In this document: positions 35,921 to 48,100 of the stretch, piece by piece | Layout: every line of letters begins with the position of its first letter | Position numbering within the stretch: the stretch's first letter is position 1 | NCBI RefSeq assembly: GCF_026151205.1 | Contig: NC_087083.1 | Coordinates: 11,344,944 to 11,408,943, forward strand | From: Bolinopsis microptera | Taxonomy: Eukaryota; Ctenophora; Tentaculata; Lobata; Bolinopsidae | DNA: 64,000 bases | Reading direction: 5' to 3' | Notes under the pieces: model-generated | Told to the model about the DNA's origin: nothing | Databases searched by the model: none | Seen by the model: only the letters and a program-made list of their open reading frames with translations | Program-made: the position numbers and the translations under genes

Positions 35921-37953
35921 GGTATATTATACTAAATCACAGTTCTGATTTAGACCATACTAGCAGGAACCCGTATAACCCTAAAATGGTGTCAAGACTC
36001 GAGAGACTCAAATAATTATTGCCTATTTAATTCGCGTTTTTGACACCACTTGGGAGTCCAAATTTTGGGCACTAAAATTCTTATTCCTTGGCCAATTTTT
36101 TATGTTTTCATGTTGATTTGAAGGCCATTAAAGCATTTGACCCAGTCAAAAAAGTTTCAATTGTATATCTTTTACGGTTTTTGCGGAACATCGCGTTAAA
36201 GTTGATGCCGTGGTGTCAGTAAAATGGCACGGATATATACACATATATATATCGTCTCGCTTTATATATAGTAAGATGTCATCTGTTTTGAAAATTGATT
36301 TCGATTTTTTCCGTATTGATATAATTTGGTATTATCCGCGGTAAATCACTGGAAAATCACGAAAATTTCTAATTCTATCTGTTCCTGTCATCACTTTATG
36401 GTATCAATCTTTTTGCCAAAAATGTATCCATAAATGGAATATTTCCACTTTGTGGAAATATTCCCATAAATATGTACACAAAATCCAAACCAGCTTATAT
36501 TATAACTGCTGGCAAGTGTGCTCAAGTTGCAATTCCAACTATTGGCTTTGATATTTGTGGTTTGAGAGATGGCTGGAGAACATTATCTCCTTATATGGGC
36601 ATCACGTATGATACATTCTAGTAATATTTGCAAATTTATATTGGCTAAATATATCGGATTTCCTCTTCATAATATTGTTGCGCAGTATTTGACCGAAATA
36701 TCAGATTAACTTTTCCTTTTGTTTCTTTGCACATTAATTAGCCTAAAGCCTAATTGTGAATTACCACTTATAACCACTAATAGGACGAATTACTACTTAT
36801 TATAAGTCGCCGGTATAGTTTAGTATTGTGTCTCCGTTTAAAAAGGAGTCCTCCGTTTTCCATTACTTCATGCAACTCTGATTAATTAATTACTAATGGT
36901 TAACAAATCGAAATGCTTAAATATTAACGCATCACTCCTTTTAGCTGGATAGAGACTGATAATCCAAACTTATCAAGCTTTTTGAATTTTTAACAAGTAT
37001 TAATAAGATTGAACCAAATTAAACAATATTTACACCTTGTTAAAGTTTCTCAATGCTACTTCTCATCACGCTATCCAAGTCGAAGTGTTCTGGTAATTGG
37101 AATTTAATTACCCAACAAACGTACACCTGGTTTAAATAGATTTATTTGTGTGGTCTGCTGACAATTACACGTAAACACGCAGTAATCACATACTGAAGTC
37201 TTTTAATTAAACGCTTGTTTGTTTTGAAGACATCATTTCTAATGGTTTATCAGCTTTAAGTGCCTGATTTAAGTTTCTTTGTACAATTCCACTAAGTTTT
37301 ATATTAAGTACAAATGCTGTCCTTGACAGTTGACATATCCAAATTTTACCTCTTTGGTAATTAATACGAGCAAGTATATTAATCAAATATATTCGTACCC
37401 AATCCCACGCGTCAGCTTGGAGTTGCAATATATCGTAACAGAGTAACGATATATTTCAATCTAATATTGGTCGAGATGGTACAACTATCATAATTAATAC
37501 ACACGGCTATACTTCTACACTATATGTGTCATAATAAGCTACTTACCTATACTTACTTATGTCATGGTGCAGGGGTTATTGGTAAGTTGGTATTTGTTTT
37601 TATCCGCATTGAACTCCTTTATATTCCTTTCAACACTTTATTATAGTAATCTTTTAGCTACAAATATTTCCATAAGTAAATTTCCATGGTGTAAAGGTTA
37701 TTGACGCGCTGGAAATATTTCGTTAGCTTATAAAACTTAAAGTGTAAACGGTAAATCTTATTTTCTAAATGCAGTTAGAACCAAGTGACAATAACTTTGT
37801 CAGCTTGTTTCTAAGAGTTTGCTGTCTGCAGACCGTGTCAGTACTTGATGTTTAGGTTTTTGTAATAAACCCCGATTTAGTGCGACTTTTTCATTTCTCC
37901 CAAAATCTGGATATTACTTTAGTTAGTTTTTATATATTGTATGCTTTTTGCAG
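35921..37953. other. AT-rich stretch with one perfect hairpin, no gene recognised
   Basis: Non-repetitive except for GGAATATTTCCAC / GTGGAAATATTCC (36,436-36,466), a perfect 13-bp hairpin with a 3-nt loop. A TCTCCTTATATGGGCATCACGT-like segment near 36,586 is the inverse of a segment found twice at 14,390 and 14,530. Possibly a long intron if the exon at 37,954 belongs with the leaders at 31-32 kb. Confidence 0.45.
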
Positions 37954-38172
37954 ACACAATTTTTTACCTGGTCAGAATTAGCTGACAATGACGTTAAATC
38001 TACGAAGCTTGGTTTTTATTGTGGGTCAAAATGCCCGGTTCCTTTTGTTTGCCAAACACATTTAAAGGCTACATTCATTTTATCTGTTTATCATATTTGT
38101 AAATTTATCTGCTTTAGATGTTACCTTAGGAATGCCCACTGTATTATTGGCTTTAATTACACAAGAACATAA
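37954..38172 (+). CDS. possible cysteine-rich terminal exon of a secreted peptide
   Basis: It begins after a good acceptor (ATGCTTTTTGCAG) in phase 0, matching the donors of the upstream leaders, and runs 72 codons to a stop. It carries seven Cys: YCGSKCPVPFVC and, further on, HICKFICFRCYLRNAHC. Joined to the leader at 31,185 or 32,244 it would give a small secreted protein, with the Penelope element sitting in the intron. No homologue is recognised and no in-frame partner is proven, so it may be chance. Confidence 0.3.
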   Translation, partial: TQFFTWSELADNDVKSTKLGFYCGSKCPVPFVCQTHLKATFILSVYHICKFICFRCYLRNAHCIIGFNYTRT

Positions 38173-38719
38173 TGATAGTTAAGGATAGTAATTATTGGTA
38201 AAGATGGGGAGGTGATGTTTAACTTTATTTCAAAATGTAAGCTAAGGAGCGCTGTAAAAGCTCCAGCTCACGAACAAGCTTGAAGATTGTTTACAATTGC
38301 AAAACAATTAAAATATACTTACTAAGCCCGACTATGAGTATGTCTGAAAAGCATATTTTAAGAGTTATTTCAGCTCTTTTCCTTTTTTAAACTCTCTCTG
38401 TCATTCGTCCAATTGATTTGGTGAGCACAGTAAAATTAAATACTTTCTGAGGAGCATAGTCTGCACATAACTATCAAATATGTCTCATTTATCAAATAAA
38501 TGCTTATTACTGATTGCATATCGGCAACTTCATTTACAATTGTTTAACTCTGATGCTTAAGTCTAGTTTATTTTCATTATTATGCTGGTCTTGTCTTAAT
38601 AGTTTATAAGTTAGTTCGATACTATTATTGTATTACAAATTTATCGTATTCTTGTCTCTTAATTTCTTTTTCTTTGCTCACAAAACAATACTCTACCAAA
38701 GGCAGTTCCATCACACCAA

Positions 38720-38794
38720 ATGGGACATTACCTGCTCATCCCACTTGTCACCAGCTTACTTCAACTCAACACTGTTCTCGCTAGAATAGAAAAG
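38720..38794 (+). CDS. signal-peptide exon 3 of the cluster
   Basis: 25 codons, MGHYLLIPLVTSLLQLNTVL then ARIEK, ending at the consensus phase-0 donor AAG|GTAAGT. It is a typical secretory leader with the same end structure (…-K|GT) as the other leaders. No body exon follows before the next leader at 41,951. It is therefore either an alternative first exon for the Ly6-like exons at 46.6 kb or the remnant of a lost paralogue. Confidence 0.55.
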
Positions 38795-38854
38795 GTAAGT
38801 TCCGTGAAACTGTTCAACAAAATTAACATCCAGCACATAAAATGTATTGGAAAT

Positions 38855-39010
38855 ACATTAAACTTTGACACTTATATTTAACGATAGTTGCACCAGTGAA
38901 GTGCTTCTGATACTAGTGAAGTGTCAACTGTTGTCCTCTAATTATCAATAGAGGAGAAGAAGCTTACAATATCAGTGATATTAGTCATATTCCACTAGTA
39001 AAACTATCCA
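38855..39010. repeat. duplicated non-coding segment, copy 1
   Basis: About 155 bp, near-identical to 41,586-41,735. Shared text includes GATAGTTGCACCAGTGAAG, CAACTGTTGTCCTCTAATTA and AATATCAGTGATATTAGTCA. The two copies lie downstream of leader exon 3 and upstream of leader exon 4, consistent with tandem duplication of a leader-containing unit. Confidence 0.85.
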
Positions 39011-40253
39011 GCATATAAAATGTATTGGAGATTAGAATTCAAATTATCATTACTTTGATATTTTAGCTTTCTAGCTAGGAAACAAAGCACTTAACACTGT
39101 AGGTACACCTACCTACTTAACACTGTAGGTACACCTACCTACTTAACAGTATTCAAAAAGTGTTTAACACTCGTCTAACACCTGATTATAGTCAATCAAA
39201 CTGAATATTTAAAAGTTTCGATATTATTATTGAGTTATTAAGTGTTAATCTGCCAATGATATTAAACAGTGGTTTGTGGTAAGGACGATAAACATGATAC
39301 AATAGTGTTCCTACCCTACTCGGTGTATCATCTAATTCTTGAGCAAATCGTTAAATTCCAAACAGCTAGTCGAGCTGAATCTGGGATACCATACTTTCCC
39401 AAAACTGACGAATGTTTAACTAAAACTAGGGTAAGAGGATGAGAAGTTTTCCTAGACGAATAAACAAACGATACCAGTACCTTTGTGTCTACTTCATAAA
39501 TCAGCACCTCCTCAACCCATGCCGCTGCGGGCACGCTAGGACTAATACTACGCGACTTAGTCAGACTTTCTGACTTGTTAAAATTGTTAAAATTCTGTCA
39601 TTTCTCATCCCAGGGTCAAGTCAAGGGCGCTCTCTGTTGACTGTTCCATGATGTCCTCATTTGTTCACTATACTGTTGGATTTTGGTAGCTCGTTCTCTC
39701 TCTCTCTGCTTGACTACTGTTCTTTAAACCCCTTCCACACTAGACAGCGTATAGGATTACTGTTTAACATTGTTTTAGTAGTAAAATTACCATATTAGGG
39801 CATCACGTGAAGTAGTAGATTTAGTAGACCTGTCTGCCTGGTGTAAGAACTATATCAGAAAGGTATAAGAATCATGGTACATACATTATCAGTATAGTTT
39901 ACTATAGTGTTGAAACTTTGAAGAATTAAGAATTAACATTGTCTCCTATAAATCATACAGAATTAGAAACAAATACACAGGATTATGACACCTTAAATCT
40001 TTTTTTCTCTATATTATGTTGTATTAGTGATGATTGAGTCTAAAAGTTTAAACGTGACCAAGTATTGGAGGCAAGGTAAAGTTAGTTATAGTAAGGCTTG
40101 AGTGGGCCTCGCATTTGACAGTCCTGTCCGGAGTCTGAAATGGTATATCTGTTTTGGTAATTTATATAGTGCCCATTTGTTGCCTCGTCTTATTTACTTA
40201 TCTACATGAGACACCTGCATTTTGTAAAGCTCGTTTCCATGAGTTGCTGACTA
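39011..40253. other. intergenic or intronic sequence, no gene recognised
   Basis: It contains one exact local duplication (CACTGTAGGTACACCTACCT at 39,094 and 39,119, itself partly palindromic) and otherwise nothing beyond short frames without domains. Confidence 0.5.
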
Positions 40254-40684
<431 letters not shown>

Positions 40685-41585
40685 TCATGTCAAATTTAAG
40701 TTTTACGCCTTGTTAGACCTTTAGAGGTTTGACACAGTCACGTGTCAAAAATCTGCATCTCCTCCCCCCAGAATCTACATCTTCAGCTTATACGAAATAA
40801 ATAGACTTAGTCAGTGTCTCAGAGTATCTATCTGAGTCAACCTTAGGGCTAAGAAAGCGACATTTGCAAAAAATTCCTCTGAGTATTAATACTTGGTCCC
40901 TGGATTAATGTACGTGGGGTAACTAACTGGTTTTTTTTATCACCAGAGACTTTTTCAGGTCAAGAATTAATATTTCCCGAAATCAGACAAGGAATGAAAT
41001 TCCAATTTAATCTTTATAACATTGGTAGAATATTTTCTTAGACTTTACCCTGTTTCTGTCAACTAGGCGAAGGTGTAATTCTGATAAAAAAATTTACACG
41101 GTCTGATATTGACATCGGTGGTAAATTCTAGCTGGTGCTCTTCTGGAATCATTGAACTTGGAACACTGATTGTGCTAATTCAACCTGGCAACGCAGTAAA
41201 ACTTTAAAAACGTACAGAGTCAATTAGTTCAATTTCCCTCTAGTCGAACTGCAATGATGTAGAAAACTTACAAATATAGGGACGTCTAGAATTAGTATTA
41301 GAGTATTTATAGGCTAGTTAGGTATGCGTTAGGTACAGAGTAAGTATTAGAAAGAAACTGAACGTTGACACGACTAGGCCACGTCAACTTTGTAAGTTTC
41401 AACTTCTTTTCCTCCTCTCCTACACTAACATCTGCTCCTTCATAAATATTAACATCTGGCACAATTCTACAGAATCTTGATAAATTTACTAATGTTTTTC
41501 TACAGAATCTTGATAAATTTACTAATGTTTTGTAAACCCCTATAATAGTGCTATAGTGCGAATAAATGTGCTTTAGTTGAGAAGT
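40685..41585. other. intronic or intergenic sequence, no gene recognised
   Basis: AT-rich, no exon with both splice sites and an open phase was found. It contains a 34-bp direct duplication (CTACAGAATCTTGATAAATT) at 41,467 and 41,501. Confidence 0.5.
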
Positions 41586-41735
41586 ACATTAAACTTTGGC
41601 ACTATTTGATGATAGTTGCACCAGTGAAGTGTCTCTGATACTAGTGAAGTGTCAACTGTTGTCCTCTAATTATCAATAGAGGAGATGAAGCTTATAATAT
41701 CAGTGATATTAGTCATATTCCAGTTGTAAAACTAT
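41586..41735. repeat. duplicated non-coding segment, copy 2
   Basis: Partner of 38,855-39,010 (see there). It differs by a handful of substitutions and small indels. Confidence 0.85.
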
Positions 41736-41950
41736 CATCACGTTTATTTAATGGCCCTGTTAATTCTACAGGTGTCCAACGTAATGTCAGGTTTTCTCGG
41801 GGTTTGTCGGTATAAGTGCAACGTTTTTGTCATATCTGGCTCCAAGTAACCTGATCGCATATGATACACCACGCATTTTTGTAGTAGTATAATTGCTGAA
41901 GCACAAGATAGTAAACATGTATTATTAAGAAACTAGATAGAAATCTATCA

Positions 41951-42046
41951 ATGAATGTCAGTCTTTGGAGGTCTCTCGTATTGATCGTGTTTCTGATTCC
42001 GGTCTTATCTACTAAAGCTATTGGTCAAAGTGATCGCTTCAAGAAG
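41951..42046 (+). CDS. signal-peptide exon 4 of the cluster
   Basis: 32 codons: MNVSLWRSLVLIVFLIPVLS then TKAIGQSDRFKK, ending AAG|GTAAGT in phase 0. A strong hydrophobic core is followed by a short basic spacer, as in leader exons 1-3. No body exon is found before the next leader at 43,266. Confidence 0.55.
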
Positions 42047-42554
42047 GTAAGTTGGAGAGCAAATTATAACGTGGCACTTTATCATTTCTTTGTATTTTAA
42101 TTAAATAATTTTTTTAGCCATTATACTTATTTTGAATTACTTGCAAAATCACAATCAAATTCACACGTTGGTGCAAACTAAAATGATTTATCGAATTGTA
42201 AGGTTTTTCAATTTGATTTAAAGATTTAACGAACAAATCATATCAGTGATGAGATCAAATAAATTGATAAAATCCCATAATTCATTAAAATTTCAACGAT
42301 CAGTCAGATGGTTTGTGACATTACAAAGCTGCTGTTAAGTGTTAACTGTAATTCAGTCGCTAATTCGTATCACGTCATCTACAATTAACAGTACTGATAC
42401 CAATCAGGCGAGATAATTACAATTACCACACTTTAATTATCGAAGGTTAAGAGCAATTTAGTTTCTGTTAGGAAAAACCTGGTTATATCTTTGTAGGCAG
42501 TTTTAGTCTTTCGTCAGCGTCTGACGGTTAATTAAGTTAATTATAGGTTAATTA

Positions 42555-43133
42555 CCTTACAAGACATTTTTGTGGCGGACCAATGTGCGACGACCGAAAT
42601 TTTGGCGGTCCGAAAATATGGCGAAATTGAACAAAAACCGTCACATTTCGGACGTCACAGAAAATAAGGGTATTTTTCATCATTTTGTTTTCTGACACAA
42701 AGGAAATTCAAAATTTTCTAAAAATCGGTAAAATCATGTTGAAACAAAATGAAACTTATAAATCGATTTCTTCATCTTCCTCTAAGGGGTCCGGCTCGAA
42801 TCTTTCAGTTTCACTTATTGAGTTTGGTATTAAATTGTTTATCTTGACTTAGTCTATAAGACGTTTATGTTAGCACATAAATGTAATTTATTGTAAATTT
42901 AAAACGTATAACTTGACATTAAATTCATCATGGAATATTGTGTTTATTTGTCCCACCATCATATCACTAACTTTTCAAGAACAAAATGAATCGATGAAGC
43001 CACAATTATTGGAATAAGCTAAAAATAATGCGACGGATTCTATTACGACGACCGAAATTTTGGCGGTCCGAAAATATGGCGAAATTTCGGGAAAACCGTC
43101 GCATTTCGTACGTTATAAAAATGTCTTGTAAGG
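42555..43133. mobile_element. 579-bp MITE with TA target duplication and a preserved empty site
   Basis: Perfect 17-bp terminal inverted repeats (CCTTACAAGACATTTTT) are flanked by TA on both sides. The paralogous sequence at 44,971-44,990 reads straight through (GGTTAATTAAGTCTG) with a single TA, so the insertion and its duplication are directly visible. Near each end, an approximately 80-bp block (CGACCGAAATTTTGGCGGTC ...) recurs in direct orientation (from 42,588 and 43,046). It is non-autonomous: the 66-codon frame at 43,028 is part of the repeat. TA duplication points to a Tc1/mariner-like mobiliser (inference). Confidence 0.92.
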
Positions 43134-43265
43134 TAAGTCTGACAATTATAATTAAGTCTGCACTCCGCAATTTTGTTTCAGTCGATATCTCGCATTTAAA
43201 TCAAGCAGTCTTTCTACCCGTTCAGTGATATTTAGCGATATGAATTTAAATTCGTCTGAATTGTT

Positions 43266-43370
43266 ATGATTCAAATATGTGTGGTACTGTTAGTCTTGTG
43301 TCTTCAAATAGGAAACAGTTCTCTATCTTACAAAAAGAGTGAAGATATTTGGGGATATAATCCTGCTTTC
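43266..43370 (+). CDS. signal-peptide exon 5 of the cluster (duplicate of exon at 45,115)
   Basis: 35 codons: MIQICVVLLVLCLQIGNSSL then SYKKSEDIWGYNPAF, ending TTC|GTAAGT in phase 0. It is apparently identical, with its flanks, to 45,115-45,219. It lies upstream of an 11-bp minisatellite. No body exon intervenes before the second copy, so it is an alternative or orphan first exon. Confidence 0.55.
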
Positions 43371-43385
43371 GTAAGTTCCTGCAGC

Positions 43386-43800
43386 TGGTGTGACATTAGT
43401 GTGACATTAGTGTGACATTAGTGTGACATTAGTGTGACATTAGTGTGACATTAGTGTGGCATTAGTGTGACATTAGTGTGACATTAGTGTGACATTAGTG
43501 TGACATTAGTGTGACATTAGTGTGACATTAGTGTGACATTAGTGTGACATTAGTGTGACATTAGTGTGACATTAGTGTGACATTAGTGTGACATTAGTGT
43601 GACATTAGTGTAACATTAGTGTGACATTAGTGTAACATTAGCTGTGATTAGTGAACATTATGTGACATTAGTAGTAACATTAGGAGACTTATGCACATTA
43701 GTGAGATTAGTGTGACATGTAATAAGTAACATTAGTGTGACATTGTGTAACACTTAATGTGACATCAGTGAAATTAGTGTGACATATGCGACTTATGTGA
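43386..43800. repeat. 11-bp minisatellite (GTGTGACATTA)n, copy 1, degraded at its right end
   Basis: About 20 clean units to about 43,610, then a ragged tail in which units have lost single bases at many positions. It begins 16 nt after the donor of leader exon 5, so it would sit in the first intron. Confidence 0.93.
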
Positions 43801-44053
43801 CTAGTTGAATTGTGACATTGTCAATTAAGCCGTTCATTCTGTGGTCAAACTAATTTTTTCATAAACCCTATCTTGGTATCCGTTCAATCACTTGTATTCA
43901 CCAGTTTGGTAACTATTCGAACCTATCGGCCATTATTGACGCATTATTAACCTGGAGGTCTACTCAGGTTAGCTTTGCGTCTCAGACCTTAAAGGTCCCA
44001 TGTTTAAGTTTAGTATCTTCCACCACGGGATACTGTAGGATATGACAACTTTT

Positions 44054-44778
44054 AAATGGGGCATGTGTATAAAGCATCTCTGCAGGTGTCCGAGATGAAC
44101 TGTTTCGGTGTTGAGAAACTTCGCTGTAGAAACTGAATAGAACCAGTAAGGGTGTCAGTCAAACTCTGCTGCTACTAGATGATTGTAGAGCGTCCAGTCA
44201 CACTTCAATAAAGAGTGTGGCAAAGCTAACCCGGTCCCTGAAAAGTGGTTACTGGAGGAAGAAGTGCCAGGAATTCTCGTTATCAGTGTGTCCTCGTAGT
44301 CAGAGTTGAAATCCCTAATTCTGTCTTATCACGAGCCTGTGTCTAGCGTGTGTCAGCCCTTACGCATTAGCTGTCTTAACTGAAAAGACCTGAAAAGTGG
44401 TTACTGGAGGGAGAAGTGCCAAGACTACTCATTATCAGTGTGTCCTTGTAGTCAGGATGAGCGAATTGGAATCCCTAGCTCTGTGGTGGGTGACTTCGAT
44501 GGGACCTGAAAGCTGAAAGAGAATTTCCTGGTGATTTAATAGCTCTTAGAGCTAGGTATCTGTGTCTAACGTATCGTCATTTGTGTGTGAACTATCTTGT
44601 AACCTGATATCTGAAAGAGAAATTTCCTGGTGCTTGGTAGCTGTTAGTGTTGACTTCCTGGTTCCTATGGGAACTTTGGGTTGGCAAGTCCCAACCTTAG
44701 TACTCAACAAGAGAGCACACCACCCGTTAGTGCCAACCAGGCCACACCACGTGGAGGTTCGGAGAGGATTTCGTGACC
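44054..44778. other. spacer between the two duplicated copies, with internal repeats
   Basis: More GC-rich than its surroundings. CCTGAAAAGTGGTTACTGGA occurs at about 44,237 and 44,389, each followed by related text (GAGAAGTGCCA, TATCAGTGTGTCCT). GAAAGAGAA..TTTCCTGGTG occurs twice near 44,517 and 44,611. It may be an unclassified repeat. The 93-94-codon frames on both strands lack splice sites or domains. Confidence 0.5.
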
Positions 44779-45114
44779 CGTCGCTAATTCGTATCACGTC
44801 ATCTACAATTAACAGTACTGATAGTGATACCAATCAGGCGAGATAATTACAATTACCACACTTTAATTATCGAAGGTTAAGAGCAATTTAGTTTCTGTTA
44901 GGAAAAACCTGGTTATATCTTTGTAGGCAGTTTTAGTCTTTCGTCAGCGTCTGACGGTTAATTAAGTTAATTATAGGTTAATTAAGTCTGACAATTATAA
45001 TTAAGTCTGCACTCCGCAATTTTGTTTCAGTCGATATCTCGCATTTAAATCAAGCAGTCTTTCTACCCGTTCAGTGATATTTAGCGATATGAATTTAAAT
45101 TCGTCTGAATTGTT

Positions 45115-48100
45115 ATGATTCAAATATGTGTGGTACTGTTAGTCTTGTGTCTTCAAATAGGAAACAGTTCTCTATCTTACAAAAAGAGTGAAGATATTTG
45201 GGGATATAATCCTGCTTTCGTAAGTTCCTGCAGCTGGTGTGACATTAGTGTGACATTAGTGTGACATTAGTGTGACATTAGTGTGACATTAGTGTAACAT
45301 TAGTGTGACATTAGTGTGACATTAGTGTGACATTAGTGTGACATTAGTGTGACATTAGTGTGACATTAGTGTGACATTAGTGTGACATTAGTGTGACATT
45401 AGTGTGACATTAGTGTGACATTAGTGTGACATTAGTGTGACATTAGTGTGACATTAGTGTAACATTAGTGTGACATTAGTGTAACATTAGTGTGACATTA
45501 GTGTAACATTAGTGTGACATTAGTGCGACATTAGTGTGACATTAGTGTGACTAGTGTGACATAAGTGTAACATTAGTGTGACATTAGTGTAACATTAATG
45601 TGACATTAGTGTAACATTAGTGTGACATTAGTGCGACATTAGTGTGACTAGTGTGACATTAGTGTGACATTGTCAAATATATGTGCCGTTCATTTCTGTG
45701 GTCAAACTAATTTCTTTCATGATCCCTATCTTGATCCGTTCAATCACAATTTAGTTCAACCAGTTTGGTAACTTTCTGATACCTTATCGGACCTTATTTG
45801 AACGGACATTAATTAAACGCTGGAGGTCCTACTCCTAGCGTTCATCTTAATGTCCGTTCAAATAAAGTCCGTCCGTTTAAGGTCCGTCCAAGTTAAAGTC
45901 CGTTGAGATTTTTTCCAAAATTATTCCACTGCGAACTCATGTTTAGGATATGACAACTTTTTAATTTCATTTAATTGTAATTTTTATCATCGGATTCGGA
46001 CTAAACTATATCATTGGATCAACGAAAAACGAGTTATTGTACAATATAAATATTCTAAGTATCACATTATGGCATGATCACTTTCTTGATCTTCGGCTTC
46101 CTCGTTCACTTCTTCGGAGTTATTATTTACCTCCACATCTTTTAAAAGTTTACACTGAAATGCAGGACCGAGGTAGTCGAATACAAAATTGTTTTCAAAA
46201 AGCAGGTATTACTGATATGATGCTTTAAGCATGGAATATTTAATGCACGATAACCCATATTTGAGGAAGATGACCTGTGATATGATCATCAAATCTGGTC
46301 ATATTTCGTATCTGTTGTTTATACACAACTTCCATAATCAAATACACTGATCTACAGATATTTTGACATTTTTTACTGCTTAACGACTGCCTTTCTTGCT
46401 CATTCATGTATGAAAAATTAATTTACAAATTATCTGCTAAAATTTTAAAAACGCCAAAAAAAATATTCATGGACCCTAAACAGATTTTAATCAAAAATTC
46501 AAAACGTTAGATATTTCTTCAGTTTCAGGGCTGTTACTATGTGTGTTACCATGGTTACTATATTTTCTCTATTTCAGGGCATCTTCTGTGAGGCATGCGA
46601 TTTGTTGAATATGAGATATTGTTACGAACAACGGTGTGACAGGTCCCACTTTTGCTACAAGACAGAAACTGCTAGCGGCTGCAGTAACCCCTATATGCAC
46701 AAAATACAAGAATGCAGGTGTTTTTTGATCTTTTACTTTAACCATTAACTTATATGCACAAAATACAAGAATGCAGGTGTTTTTTCATCTTTTACTTTAA
46801 CCATTAACCAATCTTTTACTGTGAACAATTCATGTTTATTGTTGCCAACTTGTATTTTATTAATTTAAAAAAATGAATTATCTGATTGCCTAAGTACAAA
46901 TTTTCTTTTCAGGAATATGCACAGAGGAGACTGCTGTTTTGCCAGACAGGATCTCCATGGAAAGAGATTTAATACTACGCAATGTGCCCACCATATACCT
47001 AAAGTAAATCTAAGCTTTAATGTTGTTACTCTAAAAGTCTTGAATAACGATCTGAAAAGTATCAGGATCCTAAGGATCCTAAGGATCCGATTCTTTAAAA
47101 AGTATCCTGCTAGATTCTCAAAAGTTAATTAATTCCACCGTGTTTATAAGAAGATAACACATCATAGCTAATAGCTATTCAGATATTAGTTACCATGGCT
47201 ACCACATTTTCCCTTATAAGGTCATGTGCCACTCATGCACCAGGATGGGAGGCTGTAAACCAATAAGCTGTGGAACTGGAAACCTCTGTTACGCTAACAG
47301 GTGAATACCGTGATACTTGAAGGTGGTCTCAAGCTGCACATGTCGCTCTCAAATCCAACGATAAGCAGTGACTTTCGGAACTTGAAACCCCCTTAATTAC
47401 TACTGATTTGTTTACCATCGATATTGTTTGATTGTGCCGTAAAAATAAATAACTGTTTTATTATTACTTTATTAGTAGAGGATACAGATAGACACAGATT
47501 CTCAGCTATTTCATAGTTATATGTGAACTTTTCTTGGTAACCGGAATTTTAATTGGTCGGACATAAGACATTACGTAGACGCAGAGTTGTCAAATGTCCA
47601 CGAGAAATGTGATACCTAAAAGGTACCTAAAAAACATACCTAAAACACATACCTAAAACACATACCTAAAACACATACCTTAAAGCTATACAACTCTTAT
47701 CAACAGGTTTGAAAGTGGCTGCGCTAATACATCCTCCTATGAGGAGTGCAACTTTAAAAACGATAAATGCTGTGAAGGGAGAACTGCTTTAAGAGCTTGG
47801 AATGCCACACAGGTTTAAAAAATCTTATTCATGGTATAAATAATGGAAACATGAACTGAACATATTAAAATATTAGAAAACAACCAGTAGAACAGTAGAA
47901 GTACATCCATTTATAGCTTAAATAATCACAGAGGTAGAAAACTAACCGAGTACTAACAGCATGATAATAATTTATAGATTTATTTATTCATTAACTCTCC
48001 CTCAGTGTCAAGCAGAACCAGCACCAGTCTGTGAAACATGTCCACCCCAGAGAACAACAGGAAGGTTAAAGGACTGCTCCTCTGCGTCCTGCCCGGGGCT

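Larger units (their letters stand above)
42357..44053. repeat. local segmental duplication, copy 1 (carries leader exon 5 and a MITE)
   Basis: Homologous to 44,779-45,961, starting at TCGCTAATTCGTATCACGTC in both. It contains the 579-bp MITE at 42,555-43,133 that copy 2 lacks, a leader exon (43,266-43,370) identical to that of copy 2 as far as I can read, and the 11-bp GTGTGACATTA minisatellite. Beyond about 43,630 this copy is peppered with one- to three-base losses relative to copy 2. Confidence 0.88.
44779..45961. repeat. local segmental duplication, copy 2 (lacks the MITE)
   Basis: Partner of 42,357-44,053. It carries the leader exon closest to the Ly6-like body exons, a longer 11-bp minisatellite (about 45,237-45,670), and a fold-back at 45,788-45,872. 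Confidence 0.88.
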
